DNA of 64,000 nucleotides, from assembly GCF_025290835.2 (NCBI RefSeq), contig NZ_JAOCQD020000001.1, forward strand, positions 1,178,001-1,242,000, in the 5' to 3' direction. The DNA is from Aquabacterium sp. OR-4 (GTDB taxonomy: Bacteria > Pseudomonadota > Gammaproteobacteria > Burkholderiales > Burkholderiaceae_C). Shown piece by piece: positions 43,645 to 51,862 of this stretch (the stretch's first letter is position 1; the number at the start of each line of letters is the position of its first letter). The translations under genes were made by a program, and so were the position numbers. The notes under the pieces were generated by a model. That model worked only from the letters and a program-made list of their open reading frames with translations, was not told where the DNA came from and made no database searches.

Positions 43645-43788
43645 TGACCTGCGCTGGTCGCCGGTCAGCGGGTACCCGCCGTCCTCCGTGTCCCCCGGGC
43701 CTTCGGCCCTCCTCCTTTACCTGCGGACGGCGGGCACCCACTGCCCATCGCCCGGATGCCCGCGTGCGGAGATCCTTTCCCGCAGGTC
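43645..43788 (+). repeat. Nested palindromic element, copy C, inside the urt operon
   Basis: The core is an outer stem 43670-43684 with 43725-43739 (14 of 15 complementary) around an inner hairpin GGGCC-TTC-GGCCC at 43697-43709. The constant segments TCCGTGTCCCCC and TCCTCCTTTACCTGC match copies A and B. A further outer pair, TGACCTGCG at 43645 and CGCAGGTCA at 43780, extends the palindrome to about 144 bases. CCCGCGTGCGGAGATC downstream matches the linker between copies A and B. Confidence 0.88.
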
Positions 43789-43825
43789 AAGGTGGTGGTA
43801 GGGCGATGACGAGTGAAGGCAAGCC

Positions 43826-44518
43826 ATGCTGAAAGTCGAAGGCATCAACCAGTACTACGGCGGCAGCCACATCCTGCGCAATGTGGGTTTCGAGGCCCGG
43901 ATGGGTGAGGTGACCGTGGTGCTGGGCCGCAACGGCGTGGGCAAGACCACGCTGCTGAAAAGCCTGATGGGCGTGGTGCCGGTGAAGACCGGCACGGTGC
44001 AGCTGGATGGGCAAGACATCACCAAGGCCACCCCGTACCAACGGGTGCGCCAAGGCATCGGCTACGTGCCGCAGGGCCGCGAGATTTTCGGCCGCCTCAC
44101 GGTGGAAGAGAACCTGCGCATGGGCCTGGCCACGCGGCCTGCGGGCACCGACATCCCGGCTGAACTGTTCGAGCTGTTTCCCATCCTCAAGCAGTTCATG
44201 CACCGCCGCGGCGGCGATCTCTCGGGCGGGCAGCAGCAGCAGCTGGCGATTGCCCGCGCGCTGGCGCCGGGGCCCAAGCTGCTGATGCTCGACGAGCCCA
44301 CCGAGGGCATCCAGCCCAGCATCATCAAGGACATCGGCCGCGTCATCCGCATGCTGGCCGATCGCAAGACCATGGCCATCGTGCTGGTCGAGCAGTACTA
44401 CGACTTTGCCGCCGAGCTGGCCGACCAGTACCTGGTGATGGAGCGTGGCGAGGTCATCGCCCGCGGCCGCGGCGCCGACATGGCGGCCGACGGCGTGCGC
44501 GAGCGCGTGTCGATCTGA
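43826..44518 (+). CDS. urtE: Urea ABC transporter, ATP-binding protein UrtE
   Basis: A 230-aa LivF-like ATPase. It opens MLKVEGINQYYGGSHILRNVGFEA, with Walker A GRNGVGKTT, signature LSGGQQQQLAIARAL, Walker B LLMLDEPTEGIQPSI and switch region VEQYYDFA. The Q-rich signature and EQYYDFA are distinctive for UrtE. It completes the importer. Urease genes, often found right after urtE, are absent; a secreted protease follows. Confidence 0.95.
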   Translation: MLKVEGINQYYGGSHILRNVGFEARMGEVTVVLGRNGVGKTTLLKSLMGVVPVKTGTVQLDGQDITKATPYQRVRQGIGYVPQGREIFGRLTVEENLRMGLATRPAGTDIPAELFELFPILKQFMHRRGGDLSGGQQQQLAIARALAPGPKLLMLDEPTEGIQPSIIKDIGRVIRMLADRKTMAIVLVEQYYDFAAELADQYLVMERGEVIARGRGADMAADGVRERVSI

Positions 44519-44798
44519 GCGCCTGAGCCCCCCTCAGCGCTGGTGGCGGCAGGCATGCCGGGCACCGCGTTGGGTGCCTTTGTGGTGCCTTTGAAACGCC
44601 CAGGTCAAGCGGTGTAAGCCGCTGATTTGTAAAGGTAAAGACCGGCGCGGCCCTTGGCTGCCGGGGCTCACGGGCGCGCAAAATTTGGGGCCGATCGGGC
44701 AACACGGCAAGGCCACGGGCCTGCGCCGGACGATCGGCCACACGCACACCGCACGCTCCGCAATCCAACGCACCGCAACCGAGGGAAACCCCATCACC

Positions 44799-46580
44799 AT
44801 GCAAGCACTCATCCGTCCGTCACTGGCCGCGCTGTCCATGGGCTGGCTGCTGTTGTCACCGTTGGCGCAGGCCGCGTCGCTGGCGGCCGATGGCGGCAGC
44901 CGGATCGAAGCGGCCGCCGTCACCGACCGGCTGATCATCAAGTACCGCAGCGGCAGTGCCGCCGCCAGCCAGCCCGGCCTGGCCACCATGGGCAGCGCCC
45001 ACGAGGTGGTCAACCGCGCCGGTGCGCAGATGAGCCGGCTGCGCAGCAACGGCCAGGCCGCCCACGTGATGGCGCTGGACCGCAGCCTGGGCGTCGACGC
45101 TGTGCGCAGCCTGGCCCAGGAGATCATGCGGCGCGACAGCAATGTCGAGTACGCCGAGCCCGATCTGCGCCTGCAGACCCAGCTGCAGCCCAACGACCCC
45201 AGCTACCTGAGCCAGTGGCACTACAGCGAGGCCACCGCCGGCCTCAACCTGCCCGCTGCCTGGGACGCCAGCACCGGCGCCGGCGTGGTGGTGGCGGTGG
45301 TCGACACCGGCTACCGACCGCATGCCGACCTGGCCGCCAACATCCTGGCCGGCTACGACTTCATCAGCACCAGCGCGGTGGGCAACGACGGCAATGGCCG
45401 CGATGCCAGCGCGCTCGATCCGGGCGATGGCGTGGCCGCCGGCGAATGCGGCAGCGGCAGTGCGGCGCAGGCCAGCAGCTGGCACGGCACCCATGTGGCC
45501 GGCACCATTGCCGCGCTCACCCACAACGCCAGCGGCGTGGCTGGCGTGGCCTTTGGCGCCAAGGTGCTGCCGGTGCGGGTGCTGGGCAAGTGCGGCGGCT
45601 ACACCTCCGACATCGCCGACGGCCTGCTGTGGGCGGCTGGCGGCACCGTCAGCGGCGTGGTGGCCAACACCACGCCGGCGCGGGTGATCAACCTGTCGCT
45701 GGGTGGCAGCGGCAGCTGCGGCACCACCATGCAGAACGCCATCAACCAGGCCCGCGCCAGTGGCGCCGTGGTGGTGGTGGCGGCCGGCAACTCGGCGGCC
45801 AGTGCACTCAACGCCACGCCGGCCAACTGCCATGGCGTGACCACCGTGGCCGCGGCCAACCGCAGTGGCGGCCGGGCCTACTACAGCAACTACGGCGCCA
45901 ACGTCGACCTGGCCGCACCGGGCGGTGACACCCGTGCGGCGGCCACCAACGGCATCCTGTCGACGCTCAACACCGGCAGCGGCGCACCGGGCGCCGACAG
46001 CTATGCCTGGTACCAGGGCACCTCGATGGCCACGCCGCATGTGGCCGGCGTGGCCGCCCTGATGCTGGCGCGCAACCCGGCGCTCACGGTGGAGCAGACC
46101 GAGAGCCTGTTGCGCAGCAGCGTGCGCGCCTTTCCGGCCAGCTGCAGCGGCTGCGGCACCGGCCTGCTTGATGCCGCGCTGGCGGTCAGCGCCGCGGCGG
46201 CGGCACCGGCCATCAGCGCCACCGCGGTGGCCGAGCTCGAGCCCAATGGCAGCGTGGCCAGCGCCCAGGTGGTGGTGGCTGCGGTGGCCCGGGTGGGCGG
46301 CACGCTCACGGCCAGCAGCGACATCGATCTCTACCGCGTCACGCTGCCGGCCGGCAAGACGCTCACCGCCCGCCTGACGCCGGCGGCCACCGCCAACCAC
46401 AACCTGGTGCTGTACAGCAGCAGCGGCAGCGCCCTGGTCAGCAGCAGCAACAGCGGCCTGGGCGCGGTGGACAGCGTGGTCTACAGCAACAACGCCAGCG
46501 CCGCGGTCAACTACCTGGTGGGCGTGCGCCACGGCAGTGGCGCGGTGGGCGCGAGCTACACGCTGCAGCTCAGCCAGTGA
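44799..46580 (+). CDS. Secreted subtilisin-like serine protease (S8) with C-terminal PPC domain
   Basis: A 593-aa extracellular protease. The signal peptide ends near LAQAAS. A propeptide (about 35-135, VTDRLIIKYR...SNVEYAEPD) precedes the S8 domain, whose triad is Asp169 in VVDTGYRPH, His229 in HGTHVAGT and Ser409 in GTSMATPHVAG. Paired cysteines (GECGSG, GKCGGY, GSCGTT, ASCSGCG) suggest disulfides. A C-terminal pre-peptidase (PPC) domain follows from about 490 with ELEPNGSVASA and DIDLYRVTLPAG. A likely substrate of type II secretion, for which gspA-gspB lie in this window. The 280-base upstream gap holds a small hairpin AGCGG/CCGCT and no gene. Confidence 0.93.
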   Translation: MQALIRPSLAALSMGWLLLSPLAQAASLAADGGSRIEAAAVTDRLIIKYRSGSAAASQPGLATMGSAHEVVNRAGAQMSRLRSNGQAAHVMALDRSLGVDAVRSLAQEIMRRDSNVEYAEPDLRLQTQLQPNDPSYLSQWHYSEATAGLNLPAAWDASTGAGVVVAVVDTGYRPHADLAANILAGYDFISTSAVGNDGNGRDASALDPGDGVAAGECGSGSAAQASSWHGTHVAGTIAALTHNASGVAGVAFGAKVLPVRVLGKCGGYTSDIADGLLWAAGGTVSGVVANTTPARVINLSLGGSGSCGTTMQNAINQARASGAVVVVAAGNSAASALNATPANCHGVTTVAAANRSGGRAYYSNYGANVDLAAPGGDTRAAATNGILSTLNTGSGAPGADSYAWYQGTSMATPHVAGVAALMLARNPALTVEQTESLLRSSVRAFPASCSGCGTGLLDAALAVSAAAAAPAISATAVAELEPNGSVASAQVVVAAVARVGGTLTASSDIDLYRVTLPAGKTLTARLTPAATANHNLVLYSSSGSALVSSSNSGLGAVDSVVYSNNASAAVNYLVGVRHGSGAVGASYTLQLSQ

Positions 46581-46686
46581 GCCTGTGGCCGGCTGCCGGC
46601 GGCGGGCCATGCCCCGCGGCCGGCAGCGGGCGCGGCGGGCGGGGACAATGCGCGCCCTTGCGTCTTTGCCCACCCGCCGCACCACG

Positions 46687-47355
46687 ATGATCACCGTTCA
46701 CCACCTCAACAACTCGCGCTCGCAGCGCGTGCTCTGGCTGCTTGAAGAGCTGGGCCTGCCCTACGAGATCCGCCAGCACCAGCGCAACGCGCAGACCATG
46801 CTGGCGCCGCCCGAGCTGTTGCAGGCGCACCCGCTGGGCAAGAGCCCGGTGATCCAGGATGGCGACACCACGGTGGCCGAAACCGGCGCCATCGTCGAGT
46901 ACCTGCTCGAGCGCTACGGCCAGGGCCGGCTGCAGCCGGCCGCGGGCAGCCCCGAGGCGCTGCGCTACCGCTACTGGCTGCACTTTGCCGAGGGCTCGGC
47001 CATGCCGCCGCTGCTGCTCAAGCTGATCTTCGACCGCGTGGCCAGCGCGCCCATGCCGTTTTTCGTCAAGCCCGTCGCGCGCGGCATCAGCCGCAAGGTG
47101 ATGGATGCGATGGTGCTGCCCAATCTGAAGCGCCAGCTCGATTTCATGGAGGCCGAGCTCGGCCGCGGGGCCTGGTTTGCCGGCGACGAGCTCAGCGGCG
47201 CCGACATCATGATGAGCTTTCCGCTCGAGGCCGCGGCGCAGCGCGCCGGGCTGGATGCCTCGCGCCCGCGCCTGCACGCCTTCCTGCAGCGCATCCATGC
47301 GCGGCCGGCCTACCAGCGCGCGCTGCAGCGCGGCGGGCCCTACGCCTTCGCCTGA
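46687..47355 (+). CDS. Glutathione S-transferase family protein
   Basis: A 222-aa cytosolic GST fold. The thioredoxin-like N-domain has NNSRSQRVLWLLEELGLPYEI with the active-site Ser/Asn region, the cis-Pro segment GKSPVIQDG and the glutathione-binding ETGAIVEYL. The helical C-domain has GDELSGADIMMSFPLEAA with the N-capping-box Asp. Substrate unknown. GACAAT at about 46645 could be its -10 box. It stands alone between the protease and the kinase cassette. Confidence 0.9.
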   Translation: MITVHHLNNSRSQRVLWLLEELGLPYEIRQHQRNAQTMLAPPELLQAHPLGKSPVIQDGDTTVAETGAIVEYLLERYGQGRLQPAAGSPEALRYRYWLHFAEGSAMPPLLLKLIFDRVASAPMPFFVKPVARGISRKVMDAMVLPNLKRQLDFMEAELGRGAWFAGDELSGADIMMSFPLEAAAQRAGLDASRPRLHAFLQRIHARPAYQRALQRGGPYAFA

Positions 47356-47504
47356 TCGGCATCCGGCCGCAGCGGCTTTTTGCCATTCGGTCGCGCCGGC
47401 GCAAGCTGGCCGTGCGCTGTGTGGCTTAGCATTCTCCTTGCCAGCCACGATGGCGGTCGCCGTGGGCGACCCTGACCACCGGCGCAGGCAGGGAGGAAGT
47501 CAGC

Positions 47505-49805
47505 GTGGGAGAAGTCGCGCCGCCGCAGGCCGCGCAAGCAGGCGCGCCGTCATCGGGTGCCGCCGTTCAGGCCACCGGCCTGTCGCCTTGGCGACGCCAT
47601 TGGCGGGCTGCCGTGGCCGGCCTGGCCGTGCTGTTGCTGCTGTTGCCGGCCGGTTGGCTGCTGCCGCTGCCCGGCGCCGTGCGGGCGGTGGTGCCGGGGC
47701 TGATGCTGGGCGCCGCGCTGTGGGCCCTGTGGGCGCTGTGGTGGCTGGCCCAGGCGCTGGCTGAAACCAGCCAGCAGCACCGCGGCCTGGCCCGCCGCGA
47801 GGCGCAGATGCGCAAGCTGGCCGACAACCTGCCCGACACCGTGGTGCGCATCGACCGCCAGGGCCGCCATCTGTATGCCAATGCCGCGGTGCGCGTGGCC
47901 ACCGGGCTGGCGCCCGAGGCCTTCATCGGCCGCACCACGGCCGAGCTGGGCATGCCGCCCGAGCTGGTGTGCGTGTGGGACGCGCTGCTTGCGCGGGTGT
48001 TCGGCGGTGCGCCCACCGAGCGCCTGCAGTTCGACTTTCCGGGCCCGCAGGGCCAGCGCACCTGGGAGTCGCTGGTGGTGCCCGAGGTCGACGCGCATGG
48101 CAAGGTCTACAGCGTGCTGGTGATCAGCCGCGACATCACCGAGCGCCGGCGCCTGCTGGATGCGTTGCGCACCAGCGAGCGGCGCCTGGCCCACCTGCTG
48201 GACCACACGCCCGCGGTGATCTACAGCGTACGGCATCCGACGCAGGGCGCGGCCAGCTTCTGCTCGGCCAATGTCGAGCTGCTGCTGGGCCACCGGCCGC
48301 AGGATTTCCAGACCGATGCCGGCTTCTGGCAGGCCCATGTGCACCCCGACGACCTGGCGGCGGTGGCCGCGGCCATGTCCGGCGTGCAAGCCGGCGATGG
48401 CGCCACGGTGGTGGAGTACCGCTTTCGCCACCGCGACGGGCGCTGGCGCTGGCTGCGCGACGAGTTCAGGCTGGTGCGCGGCGAGGGCAATGTGCTCGAG
48501 CGCGTGGGCTCGTGCATCGACATCAGCGAGCGCCGCGAAGCCGAGGCCGAGGTACGCCGCCTGGCCGTCGAGCTGGAGCAGCGGGTGGCCGAACGCACCG
48601 AGCAGCTGCAGGCCAGCGAGCTGCGCTACCGGCGCATCTTCGAGGCCGTGCCGGTGGCCATCCAGGAGCAGGACTGGAGCGGCGCGCGGCGCGTGCTCAA
48701 TGCCCTGCGCGACGAGGGTGTGAGCGATCCGGCCGCGTACCTGGCGCGCCATCCGGAGGTGGTGCGCGAATGCCTGCGCGCGGTGCGGGTGCTCAAGGTC
48801 AACCGCAAGGCCGCCGAGCTGCGCGACCTGGGCCTGCACGACGGCCAGCCGCGCACGCTGGAGCCGATGTTCGACACGCCCGAGGGCATGAGCGACTTCA
48901 TCGGCGAGCTGCTGGCGCTGTGGCGCGGCGAGCGCCAGCACATCTGGCAACGCCGCCAGACCCTGCCCGACGGCCGGCCGCGCAAGCTGCTGCTGTCGAT
49001 GTCGCTGCCGGCGCTGGACGACAGCAGCGACGGCACCGCCCTGGTGTGTTTCATCGACATCAGCGAGATCGACCGGCTGAACGCCCAGCTCGATGCCACC
49101 GTGGGCCACATCCGCCGCGTCAACCGCGAGCTGGAAACCTTCACCTACTCGGTCTCGCACGATCTGAAGGCGCCGCTGCGCGGCATCGACGGCTACGGCC
49201 GCCTGCTGCAGCGCGACCATGCGCAGCAGCTTGACGAGGAGGGCCGCCAGTTCCTGGGCCACATCCGCCAGGCCACCCAGCACATGGGCCAGCTGATCGA
49301 CGACCTGCTGGCCTACTCGCGGCTCGAGCGGCGCAGCGTGGCGCTGGGCACGGTGGCGCTGGCACCGCTGGCACAGGCCGTGATCCAGGCCCTGCACGAG
49401 GCGGTGGCCGAGCGCGGCGCCAGCATCACGCTGAACCTGCCCGACGGCCTGCAGGCCCAGGCCGATGGCCAGGGCCTCGAGATCGCGCTGCGCAACCTGA
49501 TCGACAACGCGCTGAAGTTCGGTCGCCAGGGCGTGCCGCTGACCATCGAGCTGGGGGGCGAGCAGCGCCCCGACGGCGGCGTCGCCTTGTGGGTGCGTGA
49601 CAATGGCATCGGCTTTGACATGCGCTTTCAGGAGCGCATCTTCGAGATCTTCCAGCGCCTGCACCGCGCCGAGGACTACCCCGGCACCGGGGTCGGCCTG
49701 GCCATCGTGCGCAAGGCCATGGAGCGCATGGGCGGCACGGCCAGTGCCCACGGCCAGCCCGGCGCAGGTGCCGTTTTCAGGCTCGAGCTTCCAGGATCAC
49801 GATGA
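47505..49805 (+). CDS. Membrane-bound PAS-domain sensor histidine kinase
   Basis: A 766-aa kinase. Two membrane helices lie at about 38-85. Then a PAS domain (MRKLADNLPDTVVRIDRQG), a second PAS/PAC (LAHLLDHTPAVIYSV to GSCIDISERREAE), a coiled-coil linker and a third PAS-like region (YRRIFEAVPVAIQEQDWS). The HisKA domain has His552 in FTYSVSHDLKAPLRGIDGYG, and the ATPase domain has NLIDNALKFG, DNGIGFD and GTGVGLAIV. The H-box style resembles bacteriophytochrome-type kinases. It starts with GTG after GGGAGGAA. Its stop overlaps the receiver gene (ATGA), so both are coupled. The signal is unknown. Confidence 0.92.
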   Translation: MGEVAPPQAAQAGAPSSGAAVQATGLSPWRRHWRAAVAGLAVLLLLLPAGWLLPLPGAVRAVVPGLMLGAALWALWALWWLAQALAETSQQHRGLARREAQMRKLADNLPDTVVRIDRQGRHLYANAAVRVATGLAPEAFIGRTTAELGMPPELVCVWDALLARVFGGAPTERLQFDFPGPQGQRTWESLVVPEVDAHGKVYSVLVISRDITERRRLLDALRTSERRLAHLLDHTPAVIYSVRHPTQGAASFCSANVELLLGHRPQDFQTDAGFWQAHVHPDDLAAVAAAMSGVQAGDGATVVEYRFRHRDGRWRWLRDEFRLVRGEGNVLERVGSCIDISERREAEAEVRRLAVELEQRVAERTEQLQASELRYRRIFEAVPVAIQEQDWSGARRVLNALRDEGVSDPAAYLARHPEVVRECLRAVRVLKVNRKAAELRDLGLHDGQPRTLEPMFDTPEGMSDFIGELLALWRGERQHIWQRRQTLPDGRPRKLLLSMSLPALDDSSDGTALVCFIDISEIDRLNAQLDATVGHIRRVNRELETFTYSVSHDLKAPLRGIDGYGRLLQRDHAQQLDEEGRQFLGHIRQATQHMGQLIDDLLAYSRLERRSVALGTVALAPLAQAVIQALHEAVAERGASITLNLPDGLQAQADGQGLEIALRNLIDNALKFGRQGVPLTIELGGEQRPDGGVALWVRDNGIGFDMRFQERIFEIFQRLHRAEDYPGTGVGLAIVRKAMERMGGTASAHGQPGAGAVFRLELPGSR

Positions 49806-50224
49806 ACAAGGACAACCCCATCCTGCTGGTCGAAGACAACCCGATGGATGTCGACCTGACACTGCGTGCCTTCCGGCGGCGCAAGGTGAGCAACCCGGTC
49901 ATCGTGGCCCGCGACGGCGAAGAGGCGCTGGCCTGGATTCCGCGCTGGGAGGCCGGCGAGCCGCGCCCGGTGGTGGTGCTGCTCGACCTGAAGCTGCCGC
50001 GCGTGGATGGCCTGGACGTGTTGCGCGCGTTCAAGAGCCACGCCACGCTGCGCGCGGTGCCGGTGGTGGTGCTCACCACCTCGGCCGAGCACGGCGACGT
50101 GCAGTCGGCCTACCACCTGGGCGCCAACTCCTACATCGTCAAGCCGGTCGAGTTCGAGAAGTTCATGGATGTCACCGAACAGCTCGATGTCTACTGGACG
50201 CTGGTCAACCAGTCTCCGGTCTAG
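49802..50224 (+). CDS. Single-domain response regulator, Rcp1-like
   Basis: A 140-aa stand-alone receiver. The acidic pocket is LLVEDNPMDVDLT, the phospho-acceptor is Asp62 in VLLDLKLPRVDG, the Thr is in VVLTTSAEHGDV and the Lys in YIVKPVEF. NPMDVDLTLRAF is typical of the Rcp1 class that pairs with phytochrome-like kinases. No output domain. It is coupled to the upstream kinase and lies 15 bases before the receiver-kinase gene, so it probably shuttles phosphate between them. Confidence 0.94.
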   Translation: MNKDNPILLVEDNPMDVDLTLRAFRRRKVSNPVIVARDGEEALAWIPRWEAGEPRPVVVLLDLKLPRVDGLDVLRAFKSHATLRAVPVVVLTTSAEHGDVQSAYHLGANSYIVKPVEFEKFMDVTEQLDVYWTLVNQSPV

Positions 50225-50239
50225 GTTCTGCCCCGCGCC

Positions 50240-51862
50240 ATGCGCATCCTGCTGCTCGAAGACGATGCGCGCGACGCCGACCTGATCGGCCGCGCACTGG
50301 CCGCGGCCGGCCTGGCCGACGGCCTGGTGCTGGCCACCACGCTGCAGCAGGCGCGCGAGATCCTGGCCGTCGCCTCTGCCGCCGTGGCAGCGGGCGGGGC
50401 GGCTGAGGCGGGCGGCTTCGACCTGCTGCTCAGCGACCTGCGCCTGCCCGACGGCCATGGCTTCGAGCTGATCGTGGCCTTGCGCGAGCAGGGCTCGCCG
50501 CTCACCGTGGTGGCGCTCACCGGCCAGGGCGACGAATCGATGGCCGTGGCTGCGTTGCGCGCCGGTGCCGACGACTACCTGGTCAAGCGCGACGACCTGC
50601 ACGAGCGCCTGGGCGCCACGCTGCGGGCCGCCCATCTGCGGCGCCAGGCCGACAGCGCGCGCCGCGGCCGCACGCTGCAGCTGCTGTACGTGGAGCCGCA
50701 GGCGCTGGATGTGGACCTGGCGCGCCGCCACCTCGAGCGCCATGCGCCGCACCTGCGCCTGCAGGCGGTGCCCGACGCGGCGGCGGCGCTGGCCCTGCTG
50801 CCCGGCGATGCCTCGGCGCCCTGTGCCTACGACATCCTGCTGGTCGACTACCGCCTGCCCGGCGACAGCGGGCTCGACCTGCTGAAGACGCTGCGCGAGC
50901 AGCGCGGGCTCGACATCCCGGTGGTGCTGGCCACCGGCCAGGGCACCGAGGATGTGGCCGCCGAGGCCCTGCGCCTGGGCGCCACCGACTACCTGCCCAA
51001 GAACGCCCACCTGCTGCAGCTGCTGCCGCTGGCGCTGGAAAACGCCTATCACCGCGTGGCCGCGGCGCGCGAGCAGGCGGCCTTGCGCCGGCTGAACGCC
51101 GAGCTCGAGCAGCGCGTGGCCGAGCGCACGCAGGCGCTGCAGGCCAGCACCCGTGCGCTGGAGGCCAGCAACCGCGAGCTGGATGCCTTTGCCTACTCGG
51201 TGTCGCACGATCTGCGCGCGCCGCTGCGCGCCATCGACGGCCTGTCGTCGCTGCTGCTGCGCGACCATGCCGCGGGCGTGGACGCCGACGGCCGGCACAT
51301 GCTCGAGCTGCTGCGCGGCAGCGCGCTGCGCATGGACCGCCTGATCCGCGACCTGCTGCGATTTGCCCGTGGCGCGCGCGAGCCGCTGCTGCGCAGCCCG
51401 GTGGCGGTGGGCGCGCTGGTGCAGGACTGCCTGGCCGAACATGCCGACGAGATCACCCGCCGCGGCATCGTGGTGCAACTGCCCGAGCTGCCCGATGCGC
51501 AGGCCGATGCCACGCTGCTGCGCCAGGTGTTTGCCAACCTGATCGACAACGCGGTCAAGTACACCCGCCACCAGGCGCAGCCGCGCATCGAGTTCAGCGC
51601 CGAGCCGCTGGCCGGGGGCGGCCTGGCCTACGCGGTGCGCGACAACGGCGCCGGCTTCGACATGCGCTACGCCGGCAAGCTGTTCGGCGTGTTCCAGCGC
51701 CTGCACCGGGCCGACGAGTTCGAGGGCACGGGCGTGGGCCTGGCCATCGCTGCGCGCATCATCGAGCGGCACGGCGGCCACATCCGCGCCGAGGCCGCGG
51801 TGGGGCAGGGCGCGTATTTCGTGTTCAGCCTCAACGCGCCAGCTGCTGCCACAGAAAGCTGA
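50240..51862 (+). CDS. Hybrid kinase with two N-terminal receiver domains
   Basis: A 540-aa soluble protein without membrane segments. REC1 (1-130) has LLLEDDARDAD and Asp66 in LLSDLRLPDG. REC2 (about 145-260) has Asp203 in LLVDYRLPGDSG, but its N-terminal acidic pair is replaced by LLYVEPQALDVDL, so metal binding may be altered. A coiled coil (ELEQRVAERTQALQ) leads to HisKA with His323 in SVSHDLRAPLRAIDG, then the ATPase domain with NLIDNAVKYT, DNGAGFD and GTGVGLAIA. The last 32 bases overlap the 3' end of the convergent prolyl oligopeptidase gene. Confidence 0.92.
   Translation: MRILLLEDDARDADLIGRALAAAGLADGLVLATTLQQAREILAVASAAVAAGGAAEAGGFDLLLSDLRLPDGHGFELIVALREQGSPLTVVALTGQGDESMAVAALRAGADDYLVKRDDLHERLGATLRAAHLRRQADSARRGRTLQLLYVEPQALDVDLARRHLERHAPHLRLQAVPDAAAALALLPGDASAPCAYDILLVDYRLPGDSGLDLLKTLREQRGLDIPVVLATGQGTEDVAAEALRLGATDYLPKNAHLLQLLPLALENAYHRVAAAREQAALRRLNAELEQRVAERTQALQASTRALEASNRELDAFAYSVSHDLRAPLRAIDGLSSLLLRDHAAGVDADGRHMLELLRGSALRMDRLIRDLLRFARGAREPLLRSPVAVGALVQDCLAEHADEITRRGIVVQLPELPDAQADATLLRQVFANLIDNAVKYTRHQAQPRIEFSAEPLAGGGLAYAVRDNGAGFDMRYAGKLFGVFQRLHRADEFEGTGVGLAIAARIIERHGGHIRAEAAVGQGAYFVFSLNAPAAATES

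Noticed and set aside
44519..44798. tRNA or riboswitch in the gap before the subtilisin gene
   Set aside because: Only short stems such as AGCGG/CCGCT and a CTGAG/CTCAG pair after urtE are present; no cloverleaf or known riboswitch core was recognised.
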